A stretch of 64,000 nucleotides of DNA, taken from Nitratireductor sp. GISD-1A_MAKvit. Its GTDB lineage: Bacteria > Pseudomonadota > Alphaproteobacteria > Rhizobiales > Rhizobiaceae. How positions within the stretch are numbered: the stretch's first letter is position 1; each line of letters opens with the position of its first letter. The position numbers and the translations under genes are program-made. Location of the stretch: NCBI RefSeq assembly GCF_040819555.1, contig NZ_CP161920.1, positions 1,363,001 through 1,427,000 of the forward strand, in the 5' to 3' direction. The notes beneath the pieces were generated by a model. It saw nothing but the letters and a program-made list of their open reading frames with translations, did no database searches and had not been told where the DNA came from. Of the stretch, positions 26,737 through 35,768 are shown piece by piece.

Positions 26737-26988
26737 GGGATAAACGCCCCTGAAATACAAATACACACGAGGGACATACCGGGCTTACCGGTATGACGGG
26801 AGCGGCATCATGCCCTTGATCCAGTTGGAAGATCTGCCCGCCATGCTTGAAGGCATTTATCGCGGGTAAATCCTACCAAATGGATAATGGAAGCGATGAA
26901 ATCGAGCTGCGCCGATTAATTTTCCACATGCGTGAACGCGGCGCGGTGAAATGCGTCTATCGGCATCGAACCTGCGTGTCCGCGGAGG

Positions 26989-27726
26989 TCAAACGAACGA
27001 GCGGACAAGACTGCCGACGAGCAGGTTCCAGCCATCGATCAACACGAAAAACAGGATCTTGAAGGGCAGGGATACCACGGTCGGTGGAAGCATCATCATG
27101 CCCATGGACATGGTGATCGTGGCCACGATCAGATCAATGACAAGGAAGGGCAGGACGATGAGAAAGCCGATTTCGAAGCCACGCCTGATTTCCGAAATCA
27201 TGAAGGCGGGAACGAGCACGCGCAGATCGGCAGTTTCAACGGTGACATCTATGTCGATGTTGCCACGTTCGGCTGCGAGATCTGCAAACAGGGCGAAGTC
27301 CCGTTCGCGCACATTGTTGACCATGAAGCCGCGAAAGGGTTCGGCGATGCGCTGTACGGCATCCTGCTCGCTGATCTCGTTGTTCATCAGCGGGCGAATG
27401 CCATCGGCCCAGGCACGGTCGAAAGTCGGGGCCATGACATAAAATGTCATGAACAGGGACAGGCTTATCAGAATGAGATTTGCCGGTGTGGTCGGCAATC
27501 CCATGCCGGCCCGCAGGATTGAAAACGCGATCACGAAGCGGGTGAAGCTCGTCACCATGATCAAGATGCCTGGCGCCACCGACAGAACCGTCAAGAGGCC
27601 GAAGATCTGGATAATGGTTCCGATGGTCGAACCATCCGCGCCGGTCAATGCACCGAGATCGAGGGTCTGGGCTGCCGCCGCCGATGGCAGGAGGCTGGCC
27701 ACAAAGGCAAGGGTAAGACGTCTCAT
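26989..27726 (-). CDS. fliP: Flagellar export apparatus protein FliP
   Basis: 245 residues. An N-terminal signal peptide is followed by the conserved TSFTRFVIAFSILRAGMGLP region (about 60-80) and the C-terminal membrane hairpin IGFLIVLPFLVIDLIVATIT with SMGMMMLPPTVVSLPFKI. It is a pore-forming subunit of the export gate. It is the last gene of the flgB-to-fliP operon and overlaps fliL by four bases. Confidence 0.96.
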   Translation of the reverse strand: MRRLTLAFVASLLPSAAAAQTLDLGALTGADGSTIGTIIQIFGLLTVLSVAPGILIMVTSFTRFVIAFSILRAGMGLPTTPANLILISLSLFMTFYVMAPTFDRAWADGIRPLMNNEISEQDAVQRIAEPFRGFMVNNVRERDFALFADLAAERGNIDIDVTVETADLRVLVPAFMISEIRRGFEIGFLIVLPFLVIDLIVATITMSMGMMMLPPTVVSLPFKILFFVLIDGWNLLVGSLVRSFV

Positions 27727-28220
27727 TCGAACAACAGAGCCCTGAACAGGATCTGCTTCACCGCGCCTTCGCTGCGAATGCTGGCGCGCTCTTCAAGATC
27801 GGAACGGAGATGCTGAAAGCCGCTTGCCGTTTCCACCTGGCGCAGTTTGACTGTGCGCAGATAGGCGAAAAGATCCTGGTGCACGGCTTCGGCGACAAGC
27901 GGATCGGGATCTCCTTCAAAGACCAGTGCCATCTCCGCACGGACCCAAACTTCGCTTGGCTCCGCCAGATTGGTTGTGATCGGCTCTATTGGATAAACAC
28001 CGGTGGGAGCGGTTGGCCCATCTTCGGCTTCTTCACCGCCCTTTGTAGCGGTCTCTGCCGTCGATGTCTCCTCCTTGTCGCTGGCAGTCCGACTTTCCAG
28101 ATAACTGCCGGCAAACCAGGCGGCGCCGCCTGCAAGCGCCGACATGACGAGAAGAATCGCCAGCTGGACCGCGAGCGAAGGGCCCTTGTTTTCAGTTGGC
28201 TGTTGTTCGAGCAGCGCCAT
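27723..28220 (-). CDS. fliL: Flagellar basal-body protein FliL
   Basis: 165 residues. One membrane helix (about 17-40, LAVQLAILLVMSALAGGAAW) precedes a Glu/Thr-rich linker and a periplasmic FliL domain (YPIEPITTNLAEPSEVWVRA). FliL associates with stators and supports motor torque. It is between flgH and fliP, with a 23-base gap to flgH. Confidence 0.93.
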   Translation of the reverse strand: MALLEQQPTENKGPSLAVQLAILLVMSALAGGAAWFAGSYLESRTASDKEETSTAETATKGGEEAEDGPTAPTGVYPIEPITTNLAEPSEVWVRAEMALVFEGDPDPLVAEAVHQDLFAYLRTVKLRQVETASGFQHLRSDLEERASIRSEGAVKQILFRALLFE

Positions 28221-28243
28221 GTCTTTTGGAACTCCGAAACGGA

Positions 28244-28948
28244 TTAGAAGGGCAAGACCTGATCAAGGAACTGCTGGCCGTAGGGTGGTTGCTGGACTTC
28301 GCTGATCCGCCCACGCCCGCCATACGAAATGCGTGCCTCGGCGATGCGCTCGTAGGAAACCATGTTCTCCGGGTCTATGTCGCTTGGCCGCACAATGCCT
28401 TCGATCGTGAGGATCCGGAGCTCAGCATTGACGCGCACTTCCTGTGTGCCACGAATGCGCAGATTGCCATTGGAGAGCACCTGCGTGACAACGGCCGCCA
28501 CCAGCAGACGAATGTTTTCCGAACGCTCGGTCTGTCCGCCGCCGGTTGTGGAGGTGCCTGAGCCGATCTTGCCTTCGGCAGCGGCCGAAGAGCCAGCGCC
28601 ACCAATGCCGTAGGATCCGGAAAGGCCGAGACTGCGCGATGCATCGCGCGATCGCTCCGACTCGTTCTTGAAGCGAGCCTTGTCGTTGATCGAAATCTCG
28701 ACCGTGAGGATGTCGCCGACATTCAGCGCACGTGCATCGGTGAAGAGCCGGCTCTGCTTGTCATCCCACAAGGAATAGCGGGTGAGCGTCGGTGCCGGTC
28801 GTTTGGGATAATTGTACGCGGCCATCACCTCCGGGTCGATTGTGGCACCAACCTGGGTCATTGCCGGTTCCTTGCCGATCTGTTTGATCGACTGCGAGCA
28901 ACCGGCAATAAAAATCAGCGGCAGGAGACACAGGGGCCGGAACGTCAT
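28244..28948 (-). CDS. flgH: Flagellar L-ring lipoprotein FlgH
   Basis: 234 residues. The lipobox LIFIAGC is at the end of the signal peptide (Cys about residue 17). The FlgH core RYSLWDDKQSRLFTDARALN with VGDILTVEISINDKARFKNE and the C-terminal ENMVSYERIAEARISYGGRG segment are conserved. It forms the outer-membrane L-ring bushing. Its start overlaps the motE stop. Confidence 0.95.
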   Translation of the reverse strand: MTFRPLCLLPLIFIAGCSQSIKQIGKEPAMTQVGATIDPEVMAAYNYPKRPAPTLTRYSLWDDKQSRLFTDARALNVGDILTVEISINDKARFKNESERSRDASRSLGLSGSYGIGGAGSSAAAEGKIGSGTSTTGGGQTERSENIRLLVAAVVTQVLSNGNLRIRGTQEVRVNAELRILTIEGIVRPSDIDPENMVSYERIAEARISYGGRGRISEVQQPPYGQQFLDQVLPF

Positions 28949-29466
28949 GACGGGTCCTCCGGGCGGGCGGCACTGGCGATGATGGTTGTCAGTGTCGCTG
29001 CCGACTTGCTGTTCATTTCATTGAGAATGATGCCGGCCGTGCGGGGCTCAAGCTTCATGAGGATGGCGGCTGCAAGCTCGACGCGGACTTCTGCGAGGCG
29101 CTCGGCTGCCGCATCAGGCCGCATTGAGGAATAGATCTCCACAATGCCGCTCTCTGCCTGAGCCAGAAAAATGTTGCGGCGTTTCAACCAGGCTTCGTAG
29201 TCAGCGCGTTTTTGCTCAAGAGCGGCGACGCGTTCATCCACTTCTGTCTTGAGCTTCTCAAGCTCCATCGCCTGAAGCGCATAGCGGCGATCACGTGCGG
29301 CATCGGCGATATTGGCGCAGAAGCGCTCCACCTCGTCCGGCTTCATGCCTGACGGATTGTCGGCGGCCAGTGCATGGACCGGTGCAGTCTGTGTCGCGAA
29401 AACCAGTCCTGCAAAGACGGCTGCGGTGAGTTTTTTCAGTCGGATACTGCAAGACATGTTTTGCAC
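28945..29466 (-). CDS. motE: MotE-like periplasmic chaperone of the motor
   Basis: 173 residues. A signal peptide (about 10-33) leads to a long coiled coil (about 60-105, LEKLKTEVDERVAALEQKRA) and a C-terminal MgtE-N-like helical bundle (ELAAAILMKLEPRTAGIILN). In Sinorhizobium the gene at this position encodes MotE, a periplasmic chaperone for MotC folding; MotC is present here. The cluster position between flgI and flgH matches. Confidence 0.85.
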   Translation of the reverse strand: MQNMSCSIRLKKLTAAVFAGLVFATQTAPVHALAADNPSGMKPDEVERFCANIADAARDRRYALQAMELEKLKTEVDERVAALEQKRADYEAWLKRRNIFLAQAESGIVEIYSSMRPDAAAERLAEVRVELAAAILMKLEPRTAGIILNEMNSKSAATLTTIIASAARPEDPS

Positions 29467-30570
29467 CTATTGCAGCACGAGTTCGGCCTGCAGCGCGCCG
29501 GCGGACTTGATGCCCTGAAGGATCGCGATGATGCCATCGGGTTTCACGCCCAGCCGGTTAAGACCGGAGACCAGCGTTTGCAGGTTTGGTCCGTCCAGTA
29601 GCGCGACCTTGGCGTCGGGCTGGTCGGCCTCGATTTCGGTAAACGGTTCGACGGCGGTTTCGCCACGCGAGAATGGCTCGGGCTGCACCACCCGAGGGGT
29701 TTCGGTGATGCGTACGGTGAGGGCGCCATGACTGATGGCCACGCGGGAAATGCGGACATCATTGCCGATCACCACCGTGCCGGTGCGCTCGTCGACGACG
29801 ACGCGCGCCGGAGCATCCGACTCGACCATGAGGTTCTCGATCTCGGCATAAAAGCGGGCGTAGGATATGCCCTTGGGGCGGCGAATGCGAATGGTCCTCG
29901 CATCCTCTTCCCGTGCAAGCTGGGCGCCAAAGCGCGAACCCGTATAGGTGTTGATCGCGTCTGTTACCCGCACAGCGGTCGAGAAGTCGGCGTTGCGCAG
30001 CTGCAGGATCAGTGTGGCGCTGTCGGACATGGAAGCTTCGATCTTGCGCTCGATGATCGCGCCATTCGGCACCCGCCCGGACGTGGGCACGCCCTGGGTT
30101 AGTGTCTCCGCCTGCCCCTGGGCAGTGAACCCGGAAACGACAACCGAACCCTGCGCCACCGCATATATTTCACCGTCTGCTGCACGCAGCGGTGTCATGA
30201 CCAGCGTCCCCCCGGCGAGAGAGGTGGCATCACCGAGTGAAGACACGTTGACGTCGATCCGTGCGCCCGATTGAACAAAGGGTGGAAGATTGGCGGTAAC
30301 GATGACGGCAGCCACATTCTTTGCTCGGGCGCGTCCTCCCTCGGTCGCGATGCCGAGATTTTCCAGCATGGCACGCATCGATTGCTCGGTGAAGGGGGAG
30401 TTGCGCAGGCTGTCGCCGCTGCCCTGAAGGCCGATCACCAGACCGTAGCCGACCAGCTGGTTGTCGCGCGCGGCCTGAAGCATGGCGATGTCCTTGATGC
30501 GCGAAGCGGCGCCGGCCGGTAGAGCCAGCACAACGCTCATCAGGATCGTAACCAGAAAACGCATAATCAT
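29467..30570 (-). CDS. flgI: Flagellar P-ring protein FlgI
   Basis: 367 residues, full length. The signal peptide ends near AGAASRIKDIA. Conserved motifs are NQLVGYGLVIGLQGSGDSLR, VRVTDAINTYTGSRFGAQLA and LNRLGVKPDGIIAILQGIKS. It forms the periplasmic P-ring around the rod, with FlgA as chaperone. FlgA is encoded just upstream with a 4-base overlap. Confidence 0.96.
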   Translation of the reverse strand: MIMRFLVTILMSVVLALPAGAASRIKDIAMLQAARDNQLVGYGLVIGLQGSGDSLRNSPFTEQSMRAMLENLGIATEGGRARAKNVAAVIVTANLPPFVQSGARIDVNVSSLGDATSLAGGTLVMTPLRAADGEIYAVAQGSVVVSGFTAQGQAETLTQGVPTSGRVPNGAIIERKIEASMSDSATLILQLRNADFSTAVRVTDAINTYTGSRFGAQLAREEDARTIRIRRPKGISYARFYAEIENLMVESDAPARVVVDERTGTVVIGNDVRISRVAISHGALTVRITETPRVVQPEPFSRGETAVEPFTEIEADQPDAKVALLDGPNLQTLVSGLNRLGVKPDGIIAILQGIKSAGALQAELVLQ

Positions 30571-31034
30571 ATGTCACCGACCCGAACGGTACCGTCTGCG
30601 AGCACGATACCCATGAAGGTTCGACCGCTTTCGGTATTGCGCAACCGGATCATGTCTCCGGCTGCTCCTGCCTGAAGCGGTACGGCTCGAAGCGAGATGG
30701 TCAGCGCGCCCTCGGCGAAGGTCACGGTCACGGGGCTGCCCGTTTCGACCAGATGAGCCTCGCGCACATAGCTGATCGGGATCAGCCGGCCAGGGAGCAG
30801 GGTGCGTCGGGCAACCTTGCCATCTATGTCTTCAAGCATGCGAGCGATTGCCGTGTTGCCTCGAGGAGGACGGCGCAGAAGGATTTCATCGAGCGCATCC
30901 ACGGAGATTGTCTCGCCGGGATAGATGACACGCGTGGACACAACCGCCTGTTCCTGAGCCAAGGCGCTGACCCCGGCCGCCACTATGCTGGCCAGAGCGA
31001 GAAAAAGCGCGGGGATCGGGTTGTGCCTTTTCAT
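30567..31034 (-). CDS. flgA: P-ring assembly chaperone FlgA
   Basis: 155 residues with a signal peptide (about 1-27) and a SAF-type domain (VVSTRVIYPGETISVDALDE, ARRTLLPGRLIPISYV) ending in GRTFMGIVLADGTVRVG. FlgA escorts FlgI to the P-ring in the periplasm. It lies between flgG and flgI. Confidence 0.93.
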   Translation of the reverse strand: MKRHNPIPALFLALASIVAAGVSALAQEQAVVSTRVIYPGETISVDALDEILLRRPPRGNTAIARMLEDIDGKVARRTLLPGRLIPISYVREAHLVETGSPVTVTFAEGALTISLRAVPLQAGAAGDMIRLRNTESGRTFMGIVLADGTVRVGDI

Positions 31035-31040
31035 TTTTGC

Positions 31041-31829
31041 TTACCGAATCGACTGGGTGACGGTTGCGGCCATCTCGTCGGCCGCGCGAATGACCTTCGA
31101 ATTCATTTCGTAGGCGCGCTGTGCTGAAATGAGCTCGGTGATTTCTTTCACAGGATCCACGTTGGAGCCTTCAAGATATCCCTGTTCGATGACCGCAAAA
31201 CCGGGATCGCCGGGCACGCCCTGAATGGCTGCACCCGAGGCAGGCGTTTCTCGGAAGAGATTGTCGCCGATGGGATCGAGGCCGGCCTCGTTGGCGAAAT
31301 TGGCCAGAGTGAGCTGACCGAGATCCTGGAGGTCTGCCTGGCCATCAATTCGAGCGAACACCTGACCGGTCTTGTTGATGACGATCTCGACCGCATCCTC
31401 GGGGACGACGATGGCGGGAGTGACGTTGTACCCCTGCGTGGTGACAAGCTGGCCGGTGGCGTTGGCGTTGAAGGAGCCGGCCCGCGTGTACAAAGGCTCC
31501 CCATCGGTGCCCTCGATCTCAAACCAGCCCTTGCCGACCAGCGCGACGTCGAGCTTGTTGCCGGTGCTGTTCATCGGTCCCTGAATGTGAAGGTTCCGGA
31601 CGGCAGCCGCTTTCACACCCAACCCCACATTGGCGCCTTCAGGCACGATCGCCTGATTTGCACGACTGGGCACCCCCTGCATGCGTTCGGTCTGATAAAG
31701 CAGATCCGAAAATTCGGCTCGGGCACGCTTGAAGCCGGTCGTGTTGATGTTTGCGATATTGTTGGCGATGACTTCCAGGTTGAGCTGCTGGGCGCTCATG
31801 CCGGTGGCGGCGATCGACAGGGCTTTCAT
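31041..31829 (-). CDS. flgG: Distal rod protein FlgG
   Basis: 262 residues, the standard length. It starts [20 protein letters not shown], then [20 protein letters not shown], and has the FlgG-specific rod stretch [11 protein letters not shown]. The C-terminal axial motif is [20 protein letters not shown]. It forms the distal rod. Twelve bases separate it from fliE. Confidence 0.96.
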   Translation of the reverse strand: MKALSIAATGMSAQQLNLEVIANNIANINTTGFKRARAEFSDLLYQTERMQGVPSRANQAIVPEGANVGLGVKAAAVRNLHIQGPMNSTGNKLDVALVGKGWFEIEGTDGEPLYTRAGSFNANATGQLVTTQGYNVTPAIVVPEDAVEIVINKTGQVFARIDGQADLQDLGQLTLANFANEAGLDPIGDNLFRETPASGAAIQGVPGDPGFAVIEQGYLEGSNVDPVKEITELISAQRAYEMNSKVIRAADEMAATVTQSIR

Positions 31830-31841
31830 GATCTATGCTCC

Positions 31842-32150
31842 TCAGATGGCCATGCGGCTGATGTCGAGATAGGCGGTGACGAGTTTGTCGCGCACGGCGA
31901 TTGCCGCCTGCAGTGCCTGTTCGGCGCTCATCACCGCATCCACGACCTCACGGGTTTCCGCCTCGCCCTGGAGTGCCTTCAGTGAGACACTTTCGGCGTG
32001 ATTGAGCTTTGCAACGGTGCTGGCTGCCGCTTCACCCAAAAGGGCGCTAAAGGCTTCGCCGGTCTCAGAGGTCGTTGTCTGACCGGCCGGCTGAAGACCG
32101 CTGGTTCCGTTAAGTGCCGAAGGAGCGATGCTTCCGACAGGAGGGATCAT
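31842..32150 (-). CDS. fliE: Flagellar hook-basal body complex protein FliE
   Basis: 102 residues. The C-terminal half carries the FliE pattern: [20 protein letters not shown] then [20 protein letters not shown]. It joins the MS-ring/export gate to the proximal rod. Coupled to flgC by a 4-base overlap. Confidence 0.93.
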   Translation of the reverse strand: MIPPVGSIAPSALNGTSGLQPAGQTTTSETGEAFSALLGEAAASTVAKLNHAESVSLKALQGEAETREVVDAVMSAEQALQAAIAVRDKLVTAYLDISRMAI

Positions 32151-32566
32151 GATTGGCTCCGCATTAAGTCGATGGTCATGGAAATCAGTTCGCGAGCCTG
32201 TTTGATGACCTGCAGGTTCGCTTCGTATCCGCGGTTGGCTTCACGCATGTCGGCCATCTCGATCAGAACGTTGACGTTTGGCATCTTGACATAGCCGCGT
32301 TCATCGGCGGCTTCGTGACCGGGGTTGAATTCGAGGGTGAATTCGGTGGGATCGCGTGCGACCGAGCCAACTTCAACGACACTGCCACCAATGCTGCGGT
32401 CGAGCTCGGCCACGAAACTGATTGTCTTGCGGCGATAAGGATCTCCGCCGGGAATTTCGCTGGTCGATTTGGCGTTTGCCAGATTTTCCGACACAACCTG
32501 CATGCGCTCTGATTGCGCCTGCAGGCCGGAAGCGGCGACTTTCAAGGATGCTGAAAGCGGATCCAC
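32147..32566 (-). CDS. flgC: Proximal rod protein FlgC
   Basis: 139 residues. [20 protein letters not shown] with [20 protein letters not shown] at the N-terminus, [20 protein letters not shown] and the C-terminal axial helix are typical of FlgC. Proximal rod component, 3 bases after flgB. Confidence 0.95.
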   Translation of the reverse strand: MDPLSASLKVAASGLQAQSERMQVVSENLANAKSTSEIPGGDPYRRKTISFVAELDRSIGGSVVEVGSVARDPTEFTLEFNPGHEAADERGYVKMPNVNVLIEMADMREANRGYEANLQVIKQARELISMTIDLMRSQS

Positions 32567-32569
32567 GGA

Positions 32570-32947
32570 TTAACCTCTCGACGTGTTCATGAGCATGCGG
32601 TGGAAGGCCTTGACGATGGCCGTGTTGAGTTCGAACGCGCGACGAACTTCGCTGGCATTGGCGAGTTCATCTTCAATCTTCACCGTGTTTTCTGAAGGCA
32701 GGACAGCCGGGTCTTCGGTGCTTCCCACAGAGAAAGAGGCGTTGGTCGCGCCGAATTTCAAATGATTGGGGTTGGTGCTTTTCAGCGCGACGCGGCTGCC
32801 ATTGAGCACATTCTCGAAGGGTTCAACTTCGAGTGCCTTGTAGCCGGCCGTGTTGATGTTGGCGACGTTGCTGGCAACTGTCGTTTGACGTACGGAAAGC
32901 CACTTTGCCTGGTGCGTGGCGAGATCGAACAGGTTGACGGGCTGCAT
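32570..32947 (-). CDS. flgB: Proximal rod protein FlgB
   Basis: 125 residues. QPVNLFDLATHQAKWLSVRQ and ASNVANINTAGYKALEVEPF at the N-terminus, and VRRAFELNTAIVKAFHRMLM at the C-terminus identify FlgB. It heads the operon flgB-flgC-fliE-flgG-flgA-flgI-motE-flgH-fliL-fliP. The shared promoter element lies 39-64 bp upstream. Confidence 0.94.
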   Translation of the reverse strand: MQPVNLFDLATHQAKWLSVRQTTVASNVANINTAGYKALEVEPFENVLNGSRVALKSTNPNHLKFGATNASFSVGSTEDPAVLPSENTVKIEDELANASEVRRAFELNTAIVKAFHRMLMNTSRG

Positions 32948-32985
32948 CGGGCAGGTCTCTCGGTCTATGCGAACATGTCTGCCGT

Positions 32986-33011
32986 AATCTATGCAACCAG
33001 TCTTGTGCGGG
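32986..33011 (-). promoter_or_regulatory. Shared flagellar promoter element, flgB
   Basis: In gene orientation it reads CCCGCACAAG (33011-33002), 10 bases, then TAGATT (32991-32986). It matches YYCRCRCAAG-N10-TAGNNT and is placed like the other copies. Confidence 0.62.
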
Positions 33012-33013
33012 CC

Positions 33014-33655
33014 TTACGTCCCGTCGACGCCTGACGCAATCCGGATCACTAACTCACGCGAGGTGACGATCTCCCACGTGTCGCCACTTCTGCGGATATG
33101 CGAAACGCGGCTTCCGTCCGGGAGGCGCGATCCACGCCGAACCATCCAGTAGCCGTCATCGTCCTCGATCATGGCGCGACCGCCAATGACATGGACGAGG
33201 CGGAAGCCCGCTTCATCCCCGGGAAACGGCTGATCTTCGATCGCTTCGGTGGTTGATTGGGCAACTGTGCCGGTTGGGGTGTAGTCGATCTGTGGCATGG
33301 CGATGATCTGCGTGGGGATGCGCCTGCCGATCAGGTCCGGTAGAGCTTCGGCGGGTGGGCCTTCGGGTGTGGGTCGACCGGCAAACGACATTGGCCGAAC
33401 GCCGAACTGCTCCTGATTGAAGAAAATGTACCACGGGAACATCGCACATATGGCGGCGAGCCCGACACCACCGAGCATGATCATCCAGTCGCTGCGGCTA
33501 CCACTCGGTTTCGGCGTTGTTTTTGGCGTTTTCAGCCGTCGCGGCAGAAAGCCGGATTTCCGGTGCGCGCGGACCTCGGGGGCGGGCACGGGTGCCTCAC
33601 TTGTCTCGCTCGGGCGCCCGTCCGGCAATTCCAGGCTCGCCAGTTTCAGCGTCAT
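33014..33655 (-). CDS. Uncharacterised bitopic membrane protein of the flagellar locus
   Basis: 213 residues, no named family recognised. A basic, Pro-rich cytoplasmic N-terminus (about 1-55) precedes one membrane helix (about 57-77, WMIMLGGVGLAAICAMFPWY), then a periplasmic part. The C-terminal 60 residues (GYWMVRRGSRLPDGSRVSHI, WEIVTSRELVIRI) look like a small beta domain of the PilP/GspC kind. It overlaps the fliI stop by four bases, and an equivalent gene lies between fliI and flgB in Sinorhizobium. Flagellar function is inferred from position. Confidence 0.72.
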   Translation of the reverse strand: MTLKLASLELPDGRPSETSEAPVPAPEVRAHRKSGFLPRRLKTPKTTPKPSGSRSDWMIMLGGVGLAAICAMFPWYIFFNQEQFGVRPMSFAGRPTPEGPPAEALPDLIGRRIPTQIIAMPQIDYTPTGTVAQSTTEAIEDQPFPGDEAGFRLVHVIGGRAMIEDDDGYWMVRRGSRLPDGSRVSHIRRSGDTWEIVTSRELVIRIASGVDGT

Positions 33656-35046
33656 TGTGTCGGCTCTCCGGCTTTCAGTTTCATCGCCAGATCGGTGAAG
33701 GGATCGATTGAACGGGGATCGCCCGGTGTCTGGCTGAGGGCTTCGTAGATAAGCGGGATCTGTCGGACAGCCTGATCGAGCTCGGCATCGTGACCGGGCT
33801 GATAGGCGCCGAGAAGACGGATGTCACGAGTATCCTCGTAGCGTGCGATCATCGCGCGCAGGCGTGTGACCAGTCTTTTTTCATCGGCATTCCAGGCCCG
33901 GTCGGCAAGACGTGAAATGGAAGCAAGCGGATTGACGGGCGGGAAACGCCCCTGTTCAGCAATTGCGCGATCAAGCACCACGTGACCGTCGAGGATCCCG
34001 CGTACCGCGTCTGCCACGGGATCGTTGTGGTCGTCACCATCGATCAATACAGAGAGGATTGCAGTGATGGAGCCGCGTCCCGTTTCACCTGGACCGGCGC
34101 GCTCAAGCAGGCGAGGCAACTCTGTGAAGACCGAAGCGGGATAGCCGCGTGCGACTGGAGGTTCACCTGCGCCGATGGCAACTTCGCGCAGTGCATGTGC
34201 AAAGCGCGTGATGGAATCGACGATAAGAAGCACCCTGTCACCGCGATCACGGAAATACTCTGCAATGTTCATTGCCGTGTCGGGAGCCCGACGGCGCATC
34301 ATCGCGCTTTCATCGCTTGTCGCCACCACCGCCACGGATTTTGCCATACCTTGCGGTCCGATCGTGTCTTCGAGGAACTCGCGCACCTCGCGCCCGCGCT
34401 CGCCCACCAGGGCGATGACCACGGTGTCGAATGCGTCGGCGTTTGCCAGCATGGATAGTAAAGTTGACTTGCCAACACCGGAGCCGGCGAACACACCCAT
34501 ACGCTGGCCGTGGCAAAGCGGCGTGAAGATATCGATCACACGCACACCCGTGCGGAAGGCCTCAGAAACCCGCTGGCGTTGCATGGCAGGGGGCGTTGTC
34601 GGAGCGGGCCCGTCAACTGCCGGCCCGGTGATCGGTGCTGGTTTTGCATCGGCGGGTCGACCGAGTGCATCCACGACGCGCCCCTTCCAGGACAGGCCGG
34701 GTGAAAGGTTGAGTGGTCCCCGGTTGAACACGGCTTCACCGAGCCCGACCTGTTCGGTCTGTTCATAAGGCGCCACCAGAACTCCGTCGCGCGAGACGCG
34801 CACGATTTCCCCGGCTCCGGCAGAGTTTCCATGGCTGGTGCGCCGGGAAACCAGATCGCCAAGTCTCGCAGTTCGGGAAAGGCCACGAACGCTGTAGTGG
34901 GTTGGTGAAACGTCGCTCACGCGCCCACCATGGCTAACAAGGAAACGCTCGTCGCCGGCAAAGCGGCCATAGGCCTGTTCCAGTGCAGTGAGCACTGTTT
35001 CCTTGTGCGGGACTTCTTCGGTGGTTCCGTTCACGAGACTACTCAT
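33652..35046 (-). CDS. fliI: Flagellum-specific export ATPase FliI
   Basis: 464 residues. It resembles the F1-ATPase beta subunit. The Walker A GSGVGKST is at 188-195, the Walker B region at VLLIVDSITRFAHALRE, and PASVFTELPRLLERAG further on. It energises unloading of export substrates together with FliH and FliJ. It is coupled to flgF upstream and to the hypothetical gene downstream by 4-base overlaps. Confidence 0.96.
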   Translation of the reverse strand: MSSLVNGTTEEVPHKETVLTALEQAYGRFAGDERFLVSHGGRVSDVSPTHYSVRGLSRTARLGDLVSRRTSHGNSAGAGEIVRVSRDGVLVAPYEQTEQVGLGEAVFNRGPLNLSPGLSWKGRVVDALGRPADAKPAPITGPAVDGPAPTTPPAMQRQRVSEAFRTGVRVIDIFTPLCHGQRMGVFAGSGVGKSTLLSMLANADAFDTVVIALVGERGREVREFLEDTIGPQGMAKSVAVVATSDESAMMRRRAPDTAMNIAEYFRDRGDRVLLIVDSITRFAHALREVAIGAGEPPVARGYPASVFTELPRLLERAGPGETGRGSITAILSVLIDGDDHNDPVADAVRGILDGHVVLDRAIAEQGRFPPVNPLASISRLADRAWNADEKRLVTRLRAMIARYEDTRDIRLLGAYQPGHDAELDQAVRQIPLIYEALSQTPGDPRSIDPFTDLAMKLKAGEPTQ

Positions 35047-35759
35047 GCACCAAGCAGTTTGATGGCGTCTTTCAACGCGGAATCGCTGTCGCTCATCAGC
35101 GCAGATACATGTTCAAATGTGCGTTGCACCTCAATGAGGTTCATCATTTCAAGAACAGGGTTGACGTTTGCCTCCTCGACAAATCCCTGTGCGACGCCGG
35201 CATCTGGCTGGTCTATGACCGGCTGAGGGTTGTCGGTGAGGAAGCCGGAATTGCCGTATCGCACATAGTCTTGCGACGGGGCGAACGCGTACAGCCCTAT
35301 TGCGCCAACCAGCTGACCGTTCTGGCGCAGTGTCCCGTCCGCGCTCGCTTCGGGCGGCCCGGCGAGCGGATCCAGAAGGAGAGGCGCGCCGCCCGCATCC
35401 AGAACGGGGTGTCCGTCTATGCTGACGAGCTCACCGGTCTCGCGCATGGTGAAACGACCATCTCTCGTCACAACGGTGCCGGCGGGTGTTTCCAGCGCAA
35501 ACCATGCATCCCCCTGAACAGCGAAATCGAACGGGTTCTTCGTTTCTCGCAGGCCACCTGCGTGGGTCACCACATTGGGAGTGCCGGGCGCGGCGAAGGA
35601 AACCGAATCGGGACCGTCGCCATTCACCATGTCGCGGAAGTTGACCGACGTGGCACGAAAGCCGACCGTACCGGCATTGGCGACGTTGTCGGCAAGCGTT
35701 CCAAGCCGCTTTTCCAGAGCAACCTGGGAGGAGAGGGCGACGTAGAGTCCGGTTTGCAT
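35043..35759 (-). CDS. flgF: Proximal rod protein FlgF
   Basis: 238 residues. MQTGLYVALSSQVALEKRLG with ADNVANAGTVGFRATSVNFR is the rod-protein N-terminus, and the C-terminal EANVNPVLEMMNLIEVQRTF is the axial motif. It builds the rod below FlgG. It lies 9 bases after the DUF1217 gene stop, in the DUF1217-flgF-fliI-hypothetical operon. Confidence 0.94.
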   Translation of the reverse strand: MQTGLYVALSSQVALEKRLGTLADNVANAGTVGFRATSVNFRDMVNGDGPDSVSFAAPGTPNVVTHAGGLRETKNPFDFAVQGDAWFALETPAGTVVTRDGRFTMRETGELVSIDGHPVLDAGGAPLLLDPLAGPPEASADGTLRQNGQLVGAIGLYAFAPSQDYVRYGNSGFLTDNPQPVIDQPDAGVAQGFVEEANVNPVLEMMNLIEVQRTFEHVSALMSDSDSALKDAIKLLGA

Positions 35760-35768
35760 TGGGGTCTC

